A stretch of 64,000 nucleotides of DNA from Mycolicibacterium phlei (lineage in GTDB: Bacteria; Actinomycetota; Actinomycetes; Mycobacteriales; Mycobacteriaceae): positions 3,968,001 to 4,032,000 of the forward strand of contig NZ_CP014475.1 in the NCBI RefSeq assembly GCF_001583415.1, in the 5' to 3' direction. The position numbers and the translations under genes were made by a program. The notes under the pieces are model-generated. The model made no database searches, was not told where the DNA came from, and worked only from the letters and a program-made list of their open reading frames with translations. Numbering within the stretch: position 1 is the first letter of the stretch; every line of letters starts with the position of its first letter. Shown piece by piece: positions 43,867 through 53,279 of the stretch.

Positions 43867-44949
43867 CTATCCCAGGCCCAGCTTCTCGACGACAGCGGCG
43901 GGGTCCACCGGCACCGCGATGACATCGGGCATGCCCTTGAGCGCGGTGTCAGGATCCTTGAGGCCGTTGCCGGTGACGGTGCACACGACGGTGGATCCCT
44001 TGGCGACCCAGCCGTCTTCGATCGACTTGAGCAGCCCGGCGATGCTGGCGGCCGAAGCGGGTTCGACGAACACGCCCTCCGTCGCCGCGACCAGGTGGTA
44101 TGCCTTCAGGATCTCGTCGTCGGTGGCGGCGAGGAACCGACCGCCGGACTGGTCCTTGGCCTCCACCGCCGTCGTCCACGACGCCGGTGAGCCGATCCGG
44201 ATCGCCGTGGCGATGGTCTCGGGGTTCTTCACCGGTTCACCGAGCACCAGGGGGGCGGCGCCGGCGGCCTGGGTGCCGAGCATCCGCGGCAGCTTGTCGG
44301 AGAGCCCGTCGCGGTGATACTCGGTGTAGCCCTTCCAGTACGCGGTGATGTTGCCGGCGTTGCCGACCGGCAGCGAGTGCACGTCGGGGGCGGTGCCGAG
44401 CGCGTCGACGATCTCGAAGGCGGCGGTCTTCTGCCCCTCGATGCGGAACGGGTTGACCGAGTTGACCAGTGAGATGGTCGGGAAGTCGGCGGCCAGCTTG
44501 CGCGCCAGTTCCAGACAGTCGTCGAAGTTGCCGTCGACCTGAATGATCTTGGCGCCGTGCATGACCGCCTGCGCGAGCTTGCCCATCGCGATCTTGCCCT
44601 GCGGCACCAGCACCGCGCTGGTGATGCCGGCGCGGGCGGCGTAGGCGGCCGCGGACGCCGACGTGTTGCCGGTCGAGGCGCACAGCACGGCCTTCTGGCC
44701 GCGCGCCACGGCCTCGGTCACGGCCATGGTCATGCCGCGGTCCTTGAACGACCCGGTCGGGTTGAGCCCCTCGATCTTGAGATGCACTGTGCAGCCGGTG
44801 AGTTCGGACAGCCGCGGGGCGGGCAGCAGCGGCGTGCCGCCTTCGCGCAACGTGATCGGCTTCCAACTGTCCTGCACGGGCAGCCGGCTGCGGTAGGCCT
44901 CGATCAGGCCGGGCCACGGCTGGTGCACGGCCTGCGACTGGGCGGTCAT
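43867..44949 (-). CDS. thrC: threonine synthase
   Basis: PLP enzyme that converts O-phosphohomoserine to threonine. The 360-residue protein has the PLP lysine at Lys69 in TGSFKDRGM and the phosphate-binding loop PVGNAGNITA. Its ATG overlaps the hom stop (ATGA). Confidence 0.95.
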   Translation of the reverse strand: MTAQSQAVHQPWPGLIEAYRSRLPVQDSWKPITLREGGTPLLPAPRLSELTGCTVHLKIEGLNPTGSFKDRGMTMAVTEAVARGQKAVLCASTGNTSASAAAYAARAGITSAVLVPQGKIAMGKLAQAVMHGAKIIQVDGNFDDCLELARKLAADFPTISLVNSVNPFRIEGQKTAAFEIVDALGTAPDVHSLPVGNAGNITAYWKGYTEYHRDGLSDKLPRMLGTQAAGAAPLVLGEPVKNPETIATAIRIGSPASWTTAVEAKDQSGGRFLAATDDEILKAYHLVAATEGVFVEPASAASIAGLLKSIEDGWVAKGSTVVCTVTGNGLKDPDTALKGMPDVIAVPVDPAAVVEKLGLG

Positions 44950-46268
44950 TCGTCGGTTCCTTCCATGCGGAGCACGCTGTTGATGCTCTGCACCACGTCG
45001 AGATCCTCGAGCGCGGCCACGGTTTCGGACAGCGCGGCGTCGGCGGCCTTGTGGGTGACGACGACGATGCGCGCACCGCACCGCTGTCCGCCCTGGTCGA
45101 CCATGCCCTCCTGACGCACCTCGGCGATGCTGACGTCGCGCTTGGCGAATTCGGCGGCCACCGCCGACAGCACGCCGGGGCGGTCGCTGACGTTCATGTT
45201 CACGTAGTAGCGGGTCGGGATCATCCCGATCGGCGCGATCGGCAGCTTGGCGTAGCGGGATTCGCGCGGGCCGCGGCCGCCCTGCACCCGGTTGCGGGCA
45301 GCCATCACCAGATCGCCCATCACCGCCGAGGCGGTCGGCGCACCACCGGCGCCCTGCCCGTAGAACATCAGCCGGCCGGCGGCCTCGGCCTCGACGACGA
45401 CCGCGTTGAACGCGCCGTTGACGGCGGCCAGCGGATGGCTCAGCGGCACCAGCGCCGGGTAGACGCGAGCCGAAACCCGTTGCTGCCCTTCATCAGTGGT
45501 GATCCGCTCGCAGATGGCCAGCAGCTTGATCGTGCAGCCCAGCGCGCGGGCGGAGGCGAAGTCGGCGGCGGAGACCTTGGTGATGCCCTCGCAGTAGACG
45601 TCGTCGGAGGTGACCCGGGTGTGGAACGCGATCGAGGCCAGGATCGCGGCCTTGGCGGCGGCGTCGTGGCCCTCGACGTCGGCGGTCGGGTCGGCCTCGG
45701 CGTAACCCAGCGCGCTGGCCTCGGCCAGCGCCTCGGCATAGTCCGCGCCGGTACTGTCCATCGCCGAGAGGATGTAGTTGGTGGTGCCGTTGACGATGCC
45801 GGCCACCCGCACCACGGTGTCACCGGCCAGCGACTGGGTCAGCGGGCGGATGACCGGGATGGCACCGGCCACCGCGGCCTCGAAGTACAGGTCGACCCGG
45901 GCGGCCTCGGCGGCCTGGGCCAGCTCCCCGGTGGACACGGCCATCAGCGCCTTGTTGGCGGTCACCACCGACTTGCCCTGCTCCAGCGCGGCCAGGATGG
46001 CCTTGCGGGCGGGCTCGACCGGGCCCATCAGCTCGACGACGATGTCGACGTCGTCACGGGAGACGAGTTCTTCGATGTTGTCGGTGAGCATCTCGACGGG
46101 AACACCGCGGTCGTCGGAGACCCGGCGCACACCGACACCCCGCAGCACCAGGGGTGCGCCGATGCGGGCGGTCAGGTCCTCGGCGCTCTGCTCGATGATG
46201 CGCACGACCTCGCTGCCGACGTTCCCCAGACCGAGGACCGCTACGCCGATGGGCTTCTCGTCAGTCAT
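44946..46268 (-). CDS. hom: homoserine dehydrogenase
   Basis: Reduces aspartate semialdehyde to homoserine, the branch point to threonine and methionine. The 440-residue protein has the nucleotide motif VLGLGNVGSEV (about 10-20), the catalytic region NGTTNYILSAM and a C-terminal ACT domain (YYVNMNVSDRPGVL) for threonine feedback inhibition. It starts two bases after lysA. Confidence 0.95.
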   Translation of the reverse strand: MTDEKPIGVAVLGLGNVGSEVVRIIEQSAEDLTARIGAPLVLRGVGVRRVSDDRGVPVEMLTDNIEELVSRDDVDIVVELMGPVEPARKAILAALEQGKSVVTANKALMAVSTGELAQAAEAARVDLYFEAAVAGAIPVIRPLTQSLAGDTVVRVAGIVNGTTNYILSAMDSTGADYAEALAEASALGYAEADPTADVEGHDAAAKAAILASIAFHTRVTSDDVYCEGITKVSAADFASARALGCTIKLLAICERITTDEGQQRVSARVYPALVPLSHPLAAVNGAFNAVVVEAEAAGRLMFYGQGAGGAPTASAVMGDLVMAARNRVQGGRGPRESRYAKLPIAPIGMIPTRYYVNMNVSDRPGVLSAVAAEFAKRDVSIAEVRQEGMVDQGGQRCGARIVVVTHKAADAALSETVAALEDLDVVQSINSVLRMEGTDE

Positions 46269-46270
46269 CG

Positions 46271-47689
46271 CTACCTCACTTCCAAACTCAGTAGATCGTC
46301 GACCGTCTCCCGGCGCAGGATCAGACGGGCCTTGCCGTCGCGCACGGCCACCACGGCGGGACGGCCGATCAGGTTGTAGCGGCTCGACATCGAATAGCAG
46401 TAGGCGCCGGTGGCCGCGACGCCCAGCAGGTCGCCGGGCTCGATGTCACCGGGCACCCAGGTGTCGCGCACGACGATATCTCCGCTCTCACAATGCTTTC
46501 CGACGATGCGGGCGAGCACCGGCTCGGCGCCGGTGACACGTGAGACCAGCCGCGCGTCGTACTCGGCCTCGTACAGCGAGGTGCGGATGTTGTCGCTCAT
46601 TCCGCCGTCGATGCTGACGTAGCGACGGTACGCGGTGGGGCTGATCGCGACGTCCTTGACGGTGCCGACCTCGTAGAGCGTGATCGTGCCCGGCCCGGCG
46701 ATGGCCCGGCCGGGCTCCACCACCAGGCGCGGGGTGGGCAGCCCGACGGCGGCGGACTCGTCGCGCACGATCTGCGCCAGCTTGGCGGCCAGCTCGGCCA
46801 CCGGCGGCGGGTCGTCGGCGGGAAGGTACGAAATACCCAGTCCGCCACCGAGATCGACGATCGACATCTGCGCGGTCTTCTCGACACCGAACTCGGCGAC
46901 GACGTCGCGCAGCAGCCCGATGACGCGGTGCGCGGCGATCTCGAAGCCGGCGACGTCGAAGATCTGCGAGCCGATGTGGCTGTGCAGGCCGACCAGACGC
47001 AGGTTGTCGGCCTCGAAGACGCGGCGCACCGCCTCCATCGCGGCACCCGAGGCCAGCGACAGCCCGAACTTCTGGTCCTCGTGGGCGGTGGAGATGAACT
47101 CGTGGGTGTGGGCCTCGACGCCGACCGTGACCCGGATCAGGACGTCCTGGACCACGCCCGCGGCGGCGGCGATCTTGTCCAGCCGGTCGATCTCGATCAT
47201 CGAGTCGACGACGACGTGCTCGACACCGGCCTGCACCGCAGCGGTCAGCTCGGCGACCGATTTGTTGTTGCCGTGCACGGCGATCCGCTCGGCGGGGAAA
47301 CCGCCGGCCAGGGCGACGGCCAACTCACCGCCGGAAGCCACGTCCAGCGACAGCCCCTCCTCGGCGATCCAGCGGGCGACCTCTTTGCACATGAACGCCT
47401 TGGCGGCGTAGCGGACGTTCTCGCCCCCGCCGAACGCCGCGGCGATCTCGCGGCAGCGGGACCGGAAGTCGTCCTCGTCGACGACGAAGGTCGGGGTGCC
47501 GAACTCGGCGGCGATGTCGGTGACCTTCACCCCGCCGATGGAGACGACCCCGGCGGCGTCGCGAACGGTGCTGCGGGGCCACACATTCGGCGCCAGCAGC
47601 AGGGTCTCGTCAGGCGACTGCGGACGGGGCGGCGCACCGGCGTGGTGCACCTCGTCGGCGTGCCGGGGTCCGGCGGGGTGGGCGATCAC
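46271..47689 (-). CDS. lysA: diaminopimelate decarboxylase
   Basis: Last step of lysine synthesis, from meso-diaminopimelate. The fold III PLP enzyme has Lys97 in VRYAAKAFMC, the glycine loop VDLGGGLGISY, and the active-site cysteine motif GKHCESGD. The GTG start overlaps the argS stop (GTGA) and gives VIAHPAGPRH, a leader like that of fast-grower LysA (472 residues). Longer readings overlap argS. Confidence 0.93.
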   Translation of the reverse strand: MIAHPAGPRHADEVHHAGAPPRPQSPDETLLLAPNVWPRSTVRDAAGVVSIGGVKVTDIAAEFGTPTFVVDEDDFRSRCREIAAAFGGGENVRYAAKAFMCKEVARWIAEEGLSLDVASGGELAVALAGGFPAERIAVHGNNKSVAELTAAVQAGVEHVVVDSMIEIDRLDKIAAAAGVVQDVLIRVTVGVEAHTHEFISTAHEDQKFGLSLASGAAMEAVRRVFEADNLRLVGLHSHIGSQIFDVAGFEIAAHRVIGLLRDVVAEFGVEKTAQMSIVDLGGGLGISYLPADDPPPVAELAAKLAQIVRDESAAVGLPTPRLVVEPGRAIAGPGTITLYEVGTVKDVAISPTAYRRYVSIDGGMSDNIRTSLYEAEYDARLVSRVTGAEPVLARIVGKHCESGDIVVRDTWVPGDIEPGDLLGVAATGAYCYSMSSRYNLIGRPAVVAVRDGKARLILRRETVDDLLSLEVR

Positions 47690-49338
47690 ATGCGCTCCGG
47701 AGCGGAGACGCCGAGGATGCCGAGCCCGTTGGCGATGACCTGGCGGGTGGCCTGGCACAGGGCCAGCCGGGCCCGGTGCAGATCGGTGGCTTCCTCGTCC
47801 CCCTGCGGCAGCACGCGGCAGGAGTCGTAGAAGCGGTGGTAGTCACCGGCCAGGTCCTCGAGATAGCGCGACACCCGGTGCGGTTCACGAAGGGTCGCAG
47901 CGGTTTTCAGCACCCGCGGGAACTCGCCGAGGTTGCGGATCAGCGTGCCCTCCTTCTCGTGGGTGAGCAGCTGCAGGTTCGAGGTGTCGGGGGTGACGCC
48001 GAGGTCGGCGGCGTTGCGGGCCAGGGCGCACAGCCGCGCGTGGGCGTACTGCACGTAGTAGACCGGGTTCTCGTTGGTCGCCGAGGACCACAGCTCCAGG
48101 TCGATGTCGATGGACGTGTCGACCGACGACCGGATCAGCGCGTAGCGGGCGGCGTCGACCCCGATCGCCTCGACCAGGTCGTCGAGCGTGATGACGGTGC
48201 CGGCGCGCTTGCTCATCCGGACGGGCTGACCGTTGCGGACCAGGTTGACCATCTGGCCGATGAGGACCTCGACGGTGTCCGGGTCCTCGCCCAGGGCGGC
48301 CGCGACGGCCTTCAGGCGGGCGATGTAGCCGTGGTGGTCGGCGCCGAGCATGTAGATGCACAGGTCGAAGCCGCGCTGGCGCTTGTCGAGGTAGTAGGCG
48401 ATGTCACCGGCGATGTAGGCGGGCATGCCGTCGCTCTTGATGACGACGCGGTCCTTGTCGTCGCCGTAGTCGGTGGTGCGCAGCCAGACCGCGCCGTCCT
48501 TGTCGTAGATGCTGCCGGCCGCGCGCAGCCGCTCGATGGCCTCGGCGACCCGGCCGGAGGTGTGCATCGAGTCTTCGTGGGTGTAGACGTCGAAGTCGGT
48601 GCCGAAGTCGTGCAGGGACTTCTTGATGTGGTCGAACATCAGGTCCACGCCGATGGCGCGGAAGGTCTCGCGCTGCTGCTCGTCGGGCAGGTCCAGCGCG
48701 CCCGGCTCCTTGGCGAGCACCTGGGCGGCGATGTCGGCGATGTAGTCGCCCGCGTAACCGTCCTCCGGGGTGGGCTCACCCTTGGCGGCGGCGATCAGGG
48801 AGTTGACGAACCGGTCGATCTGGGCGCCGTGGTCGTTGAAGTAGTACTCGCGGGTGACGGCCGCGCCCTGCGACGACAGCACCCGGCCGAGCGCGTCGCC
48901 GACCGCGGCCCAGCGGGTACCGCCGATGTGGATGGGCCCGGTGGGGTTGGCGGAGACGAACTCGAGGTTGATGTTGCAGCCCTTGAGCTCGTCGGAGTGC
49001 CCGTAGGTCGCGCCGGCGGCCAAGACGTCGGAGACCAGGACGTTCTGGGCGGCCGCATCCAGCCGCAGGTTGACGAAGCCGGGGCCGGCGACGTCGGCCG
49101 CCGAGATGCCCGGGTGCTCGGCCAGCGCGGCGGCCAGCCAGCCGGCCAGCTCGCGCGGGTTGGCGCCGACCTTTTTGCCCACCTGAAGCGCCAGGTTGGT
49201 GGCGTAGTCACCGTGGTCGGGGTTGCGGGGACGCTCGACGGTGACCGTTTCCGGCAGGGCGGAGGTATCGAGGCCATGCTCGGACAACACCGTGGTCGCG
49301 GTGGTCTTGAGCAGGTCGGCCAGATCGGCAGGGGTCAC
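47686..49338 (-). CDS. argS: arginyl-tRNA synthetase
   Basis: Class I synthetase, 550 residues. The HIGH-type motif is NPTGPIHIGGTR and the KMSKS-type motif is VRMSKRAGT; the N-terminal additional domain and the C-terminal anticodon-binding helices are present. It is head-to-head with the tRNA-Arg gene it can charge and is the first gene of argS-lysA-hom-thrC-thrB. Confidence 0.96.
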   Translation of the reverse strand: MTPADLADLLKTTATTVLSEHGLDTSALPETVTVERPRNPDHGDYATNLALQVGKKVGANPRELAGWLAAALAEHPGISAADVAGPGFVNLRLDAAAQNVLVSDVLAAGATYGHSDELKGCNINLEFVSANPTGPIHIGGTRWAAVGDALGRVLSSQGAAVTREYYFNDHGAQIDRFVNSLIAAAKGEPTPEDGYAGDYIADIAAQVLAKEPGALDLPDEQQRETFRAIGVDLMFDHIKKSLHDFGTDFDVYTHEDSMHTSGRVAEAIERLRAAGSIYDKDGAVWLRTTDYGDDKDRVVIKSDGMPAYIAGDIAYYLDKRQRGFDLCIYMLGADHHGYIARLKAVAAALGEDPDTVEVLIGQMVNLVRNGQPVRMSKRAGTVITLDDLVEAIGVDAARYALIRSSVDTSIDIDLELWSSATNENPVYYVQYAHARLCALARNAADLGVTPDTSNLQLLTHEKEGTLIRNLGEFPRVLKTAATLREPHRVSRYLEDLAGDYHRFYDSCRVLPQGDEEATDLHRARLALCQATRQVIANGLGILGVSAPERM

Positions 49339-49402
49339 GAGGGTCCATCCTATGGTCTCGGGTGGTCAGGCCCCGAATCCGCACACCCTCGGGGCTATGC
49401 GT

Positions 49403-49408
49403 TAGGCT
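49403..49408 (+). promoter_or_regulatory. possible -10 element of tRNA-Arg
   Basis: TAGGCT about 32 bases upstream of the tRNA fits the mycobacterial TANNNT pattern; no clear -35 is visible. Confidence 0.35.
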
Positions 49409-49439
49409 GTGCACGCCCACTGGCGCAGTGATGACATGC

Positions 49440-49515
49440 GCCCCCGTAGCTCAGGGGATAGAGCGTCTGCCTCCGGAGCAGAAGGCCGCAGGTTCGAATC
49501 CTGCCGGGGGCACCA
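49440..49515 (+). tRNA. argV: tRNA-Arg (anticodon CCG)
   Basis: A 76-base cloverleaf with encoded CCA. The acceptor stem is GCCCCCG/CGGGGGC, the anticodon arm TCTGC-CTCCGGA-GCAGA gives anticodon CCG, and the T loop GGTTCGAATCC is standard. It reads CGG codons. Conserved housekeeping synteny ends here. Confidence 0.96.
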
Positions 49516-50111
49516 TCTGACCAGCAGCGACGCACGGCCGCGCAATACGCCGTCGACGTCGACCCCAGCACCTGAGCTCGACTCGTGGGGCAGAACCCGC
49601 AGTAGAACGCCACCAACCATTGCGTGACGTGACGGTCGAGGATGGCCGGGTCACTGGCATCCGCGGCAATCCCGACGATGTCTGTTTTTCCGGATTTTCA
49701 GACTGGGGATCCACGTGCGGATGCTCGACGAACGGAGTCAGGGACAGTCGGCCTGGTGCTCACCCCGGCTTCATGTCGGGAGTCCGCCGGCAAGGACCTC
49801 TAGAAATTGCTGTGACGTCAGTAATTCACCTATTTGCGCATGATGATGCGATTTTGGCGAATTTATATGGCTTCCTAATCAAAGTTTGCCAGAGGGACTA
49901 CTGCCGTTCCCCGACTCGCCGAACGCCTCGTCAGGCGATCTCATATTACGTTGCTAAACAAAGCTTTTCACGGGCATTTCCGGACGTACGTTTCGTGTGA
50001 GTCCGCAACGACCCTTGCCGCAGGTGCTCGCAATTCATCGCGCGGTATGCATACACTCCGAACCATAGCAAATTTCATACAACATGTACGGACTGGGGGG
50101 AAGGATTTGCC
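49516..50111. other. intergenic region after tRNA-Arg
   Basis: About 600 bases without an intact gene. It is visibly richer in A+T than its surroundings from about 49800, with oligo-A/T words rare elsewhere. It includes a decayed coding fragment (49614-49700). No direct repeat of the tRNA 3' end and no integrase were found. The last ~100 bases lead to the AAGGA ribosome binding site of the next gene. Confidence 0.6.
49614..49700 (+). pseudogene. possible molybdopterin oxidoreductase N-terminal remnant
   Basis: The plus strand reads VTVEDGRVTGIRGNPDD followed by VCFSGF. This resembles the segment after the iron-sulfur site of molybdopterin oxidoreductases (VTVEDGRV..IRGNPDDPFSRGF). No preceding cysteine motif and no continuing domain are found, so it would be a small fragment of a lost gene. 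Confidence 0.4.
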
Positions 50112-52484
50112 GTGGGTTCTGCGCGTTATATCGGTCGGGTGGGTGCTCTAGCCGTTGCGTTGGGGGTGGGCATGGCCGTGGCCGCCTTCCCCACCGTCGC
50201 ATTCGCCGACAACGACACCGAGCAGTCAGACTCCGCGCCGGCTCCGACAGAGCCCGCACAGGAGGAGACAGCACCGAACGCCATCGAGGCGACTCCGTCG
50301 AACCAATCCGATCCGCTGTCGGACCCGACGGATCCGACAGCCCCTCCGACCATGAACATTGGCGCCTCCGGCGGCGCCAACACCACGATCGGCGAGGAAA
50401 CAGAACCCACCGAGGAACTCGACGCCGAGGCCACCGAGCCGGAAAGCGTGGAGACCGGCCCCACGCCTGTGTTGTCCGTGCCCGATCCCACGCCGCCGCC
50501 CCCGGCGGAGAAGGAGGCCAAGTCACAGAACACCGTGGTGACGCCGACACCAGCGCCGCCCGCGCCCACGCTGGAACCGCCGTCAGCCGCGTCTCACGAT
50601 TACAGCCCCGCCGCCCGTCAGCCGCAGGCTGCCCAGCCCCAGTCAGCGTTGTCGGTGACGGCGGCCCAAGTCGAGGCCACCGATCCGGAGCCGGACGCTG
50701 CTGACATCGACGAGGCCGCGGTCGAGACGGAAGACGTTGCACCGGAACCCGTCCCGACAGATCCGTTCACCGCGGTGGCCACCGCGTTCTTTGACCTCGC
50801 GTCGAGTTTCGTCGCCGCGTGGCTGACTCCCTTCTTCGGCTCCGGCTCGGACTCCCCCGCGGAGGCACCGCTGCTGTGGACGGTGCTCGCCTTCGTCCGC
50901 CGTGAGTTCGAGCGCTCGTTCTTCAACAAGAGCCCCATCGCGAACGACGACGAGTTGACCACGACCGTAGGCACCGTCGCGACCGGCGACGTGCTCGCCA
51001 ACGACATTGACGCCGATGGTGATCCGCTACGTGCGAGCCTGGTGAGCGGGCCCGCGCATGGGGCGGTGACGCTCAACGCCGACGGTTCCTACACCTACAC
51101 CCCGGAGTCCGGGTACACCGGCACCGACAGCTTCACCTACGCCGTCACCGATGGGGCCGACTCGTGGCATGTGCACGGACGGGACAGCTTCCTTCGCCCC
51201 AACGGAGGCCACACCTCCACCGCGACGGTCACCATCACCGTGGCCCCGGCCGAGCCTGAGGAGCCCGCCGAGAACATCGCACCGACCGGCTACGCGGACG
51301 TCGTCAAGACGACGCCAGGCACGCCGCTGACGATCAGTGCCGCGTCGCTGCTCGCCAACGATGTCGATCGCGACGGCGGCCCGTCACCGCTCACGATCAC
51401 CGCCGTCGCCGATCCGTACTCGGGATCTGCCGAGATCGATTCGGAGACAGGCAATCTGATCTACACACCCGCTGAGGGTTTCGAGGGTCAAGACTTCTTC
51501 ACGTACACCATCTCCGACGGAGAAGCCGACAGCGATCCCATTTCCGTGTTGGTCGCCGTCACGGAGCCGTCCGGCAATATCGCTCCCATCGCGACTGATG
51601 AGACCTGGACCACCCAGCAGGACACCCCGCTGCCACTCGACCAGTCCATGCTCACCGGCGACGACCACGACCCCGACAATGCCCCGATCCCCGTGCTGTC
51701 GTCGTTCTTGGTGACCCCGCCCGCACACGGCACCTTCGTGGTCGACTACGAGAACCTGCGCCTGCTGTACCAACCGGACGCCGGGTTCGTGGGCACCGAC
51801 ACCTTCACCTATCAGGCTTTCGACGGCGAGGACCTGTCGAACATCGCAACGGTGACGATCGAAGTCACCGAGAAGACACCGAACACCCCGACCGCCTGGA
51901 TGGACGTTGTGAAGGCCCCGGCCAACAGTTCCACGGTGATCTCCAAGGAGGCGCTGTTGGCCAACGACTTCGACCCCGACACCGAGCAGTCCGACCTGAC
52001 CGTCGAGATACTCCGGCAGCCGCCGTTCGGGACAACGGTTCTCGATCCGTCGACCGGAGCGATCACCTACACGCCCACGCCCGGTTTCACCGGGTTGGAC
52101 GGCTTCGTCTACCGAGTCTTCGACGGCACCACGTACAGCGCCGCCACCGCCGTGGTCGTCGTGGTCGGTGACCGCGACAACGTCGCGCCAACCGCGAACG
52201 ACGACACCCTGACCACAGAAGTCGATGCCCCGGTGATTGTGGATTTCCCGAGCGGGCTGACCGACAACGACACCGACCCCACCTTCGACCCACTGGTTCC
52301 GTTCGTCGTCGATCACCCGTCACACGGGAGACTCACCACCGATCCGCTCGCTCCGAGATGGATCTACACCCCCGATCCCGGCTTCACCGGCACGGACACC
52401 TTCACCTACCGCGCGTTCGACGGCAGCGACGTCAGCAACGTGGCCACGGTGACGATCAACGTGGTCGACGGCGCGGTCGTCTAG
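50112..52484 (+). CDS. exported protein with five cadherin/VCBS-like repeats
   Basis: A 790-residue exported protein. Residues 1-32 are a signal sequence with the core YIGRVGALAVALG, shared with two other proteins here, ending at AFA-D. Residues 33-215 are acidic and Pro/Thr-rich, likely disordered. A short conserved-looking segment (LLWTVLAFVRREFERSFF, about 255-272) precedes five repeats of about 100 residues starting near 276, 387, 488, 590 and 690, each with patterns such as VLANDIDADGDPL and YTPESGYTGTDSFTYAVTDG. Such Ig-like (cadherin/VCBS) repeats bind calcium and act in adhesion in other proteins; a surface-adhesion role is inferred. The GTG start has AAGGA upstream. No wall-anchor motif is seen. 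Confidence 0.82.
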   Translation: MGSARYIGRVGALAVALGVGMAVAAFPTVAFADNDTEQSDSAPAPTEPAQEETAPNAIEATPSNQSDPLSDPTDPTAPPTMNIGASGGANTTIGEETEPTEELDAEATEPESVETGPTPVLSVPDPTPPPPAEKEAKSQNTVVTPTPAPPAPTLEPPSAASHDYSPAARQPQAAQPQSALSVTAAQVEATDPEPDAADIDEAAVETEDVAPEPVPTDPFTAVATAFFDLASSFVAAWLTPFFGSGSDSPAEAPLLWTVLAFVRREFERSFFNKSPIANDDELTTTVGTVATGDVLANDIDADGDPLRASLVSGPAHGAVTLNADGSYTYTPESGYTGTDSFTYAVTDGADSWHVHGRDSFLRPNGGHTSTATVTITVAPAEPEEPAENIAPTGYADVVKTTPGTPLTISAASLLANDVDRDGGPSPLTITAVADPYSGSAEIDSETGNLIYTPAEGFEGQDFFTYTISDGEADSDPISVLVAVTEPSGNIAPIATDETWTTQQDTPLPLDQSMLTGDDHDPDNAPIPVLSSFLVTPPAHGTFVVDYENLRLLYQPDAGFVGTDTFTYQAFDGEDLSNIATVTIEVTEKTPNTPTAWMDVVKAPANSSTVISKEALLANDFDPDTEQSDLTVEILRQPPFGTTVLDPSTGAITYTPTPGFTGLDGFVYRVFDGTTYSAATAVVVVVGDRDNVAPTANDDTLTTEVDAPVIVDFPSGLTDNDTDPTFDPLVPFVVDHPSHGRLTTDPLAPRWIYTPDPGFTGTDTFTYRAFDGSDVSNVATVTINVVDGAVV

Positions 52485-52496
52485 ACACTGCTCGCG

Positions 52497-52529
52497 AGTC
52501 CACCCGGGGATGCTTTCCCCAGGTGGACT
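52497..52529. terminator. bidirectional terminator
   Basis: AGTCCACC pairs with GGTGGACT and an inner GGGGA with TCCCC, with one mismatch and a five-base loop, between two convergent genes. Confidence 0.7.
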
Positions 52530-52540
52530 GATGCGTTCCC

Positions 52541-53047
52541 CTAGTGCACATCAACCGGTGTCAGCGTGATGGGCACCCAGTGCGTGCCCGGCCCCTCGCC
52601 CGGGCAGCCCGCTCCGCCGACCTCGAGTGTGCGTTCACCGTGGAAGCTGCCGTCCCCGTTGGGAATCCAATAGTCTGAGCGCAGCGACGGCACAGCCGTA
52701 CCGGCATCGGTCCGGGAACACAGGTAGGGCTGCTCGCCGCTGGTCTGCCAGCGGTCACCCCTCCACCGGTACTCGTACTCCGTTGGCGCACCCGGATTTC
52801 GCGCCTGGTCATCGCTGTTGTCCATGCGCGCGATACACCCGTTACCGTCGCAGTGCGTGGTGAACGACACCGGATAGCTCTTGGACTCCATCGGCGTGGG
52901 CGCGCCGTTGAACGTCTGGCGGGCGAAGTCGACGAACACGTCGTAGTCGCCGTAGAGCGGTGGTGGCTCCTCACGGTCCGCGTGGGCCACGGGCATCACG
53001 AATGATGCGGCGGTGACCGCCAGGACGACGGCGGCTGATCTCCACAT
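52541..53047 (-). CDS. small secreted hypothetical protein
   Basis: A 168-residue protein with a signal sequence (MWRSAAVVLAVTAASF, cleavage after VAHA) and four cysteines that could form disulfides (THCDGNGC, YLCSR and GAGCPGEG). Conserved tryptophans and the pattern YRWRGDRWQT recall small secreted mycobacterial proteins of unknown function. An upstream GTG at 53065 would add six residues; the ATG gives the better signal peptide. Confidence 0.7.
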   Translation of the reverse strand: MWRSAAVVLAVTAASFVMPVAHADREEPPPLYGDYDVFVDFARQTFNGAPTPMESKSYPVSFTTHCDGNGCIARMDNSDDQARNPGAPTEYEYRWRGDRWQTSGEQPYLCSRTDAGTAVPSLRSDYWIPNGDGSFHGERTLEVGGAGCPGEGPGTHWVPITLTPVDVH

Positions 53048-53104
53048 CGTCACTGGGTAGCACACGACGACCGGCCTCGGCGGCGATTCGCCCCTTTGCG
53101 CGGG

Positions 53105-53221
53105 TCAGCGGCGCTGCTGCGCCACGCTCGTGATGATGCCGTGCTGGACGCAGTGCCGGCTGCCGGGCGCGGGATTCGCGACGCAGCCCGGGCTGCGACA
53201 CGTTCTCGGCAGGTAACTCAT
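53105..53221 (-). CDS. 38-residue Cys/His micro-protein
   Basis: A short reading frame with a strong ribosome binding site (AAGGAGAA seven bases before the ATG). The product has the spacing Cys8-x4-Cys13-x10-Cys24-x2-His27 (CRSPGCV...HCVQHG), like a zinc knuckle, and is basic. Homology is unknown. It lies between the small secreted protein and the PGRS protein genes, all on the minus strand. Confidence 0.55.
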   Translation of the reverse strand: MSYLPRTCRSPGCVANPAPGSRHCVQHGIITSVAQQRR

Positions 53222-53279
53222 GTCGGAATTCTCCTTGACCACACCGGATCCCGCCCCTCGAACGGGTCACCGAAACGAT

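Noticed and set aside
49440..49515. tRNA-Arg 3' end as an active phage attachment site
   Set aside because: No integrase gene and no second copy of the tRNA end within the window.
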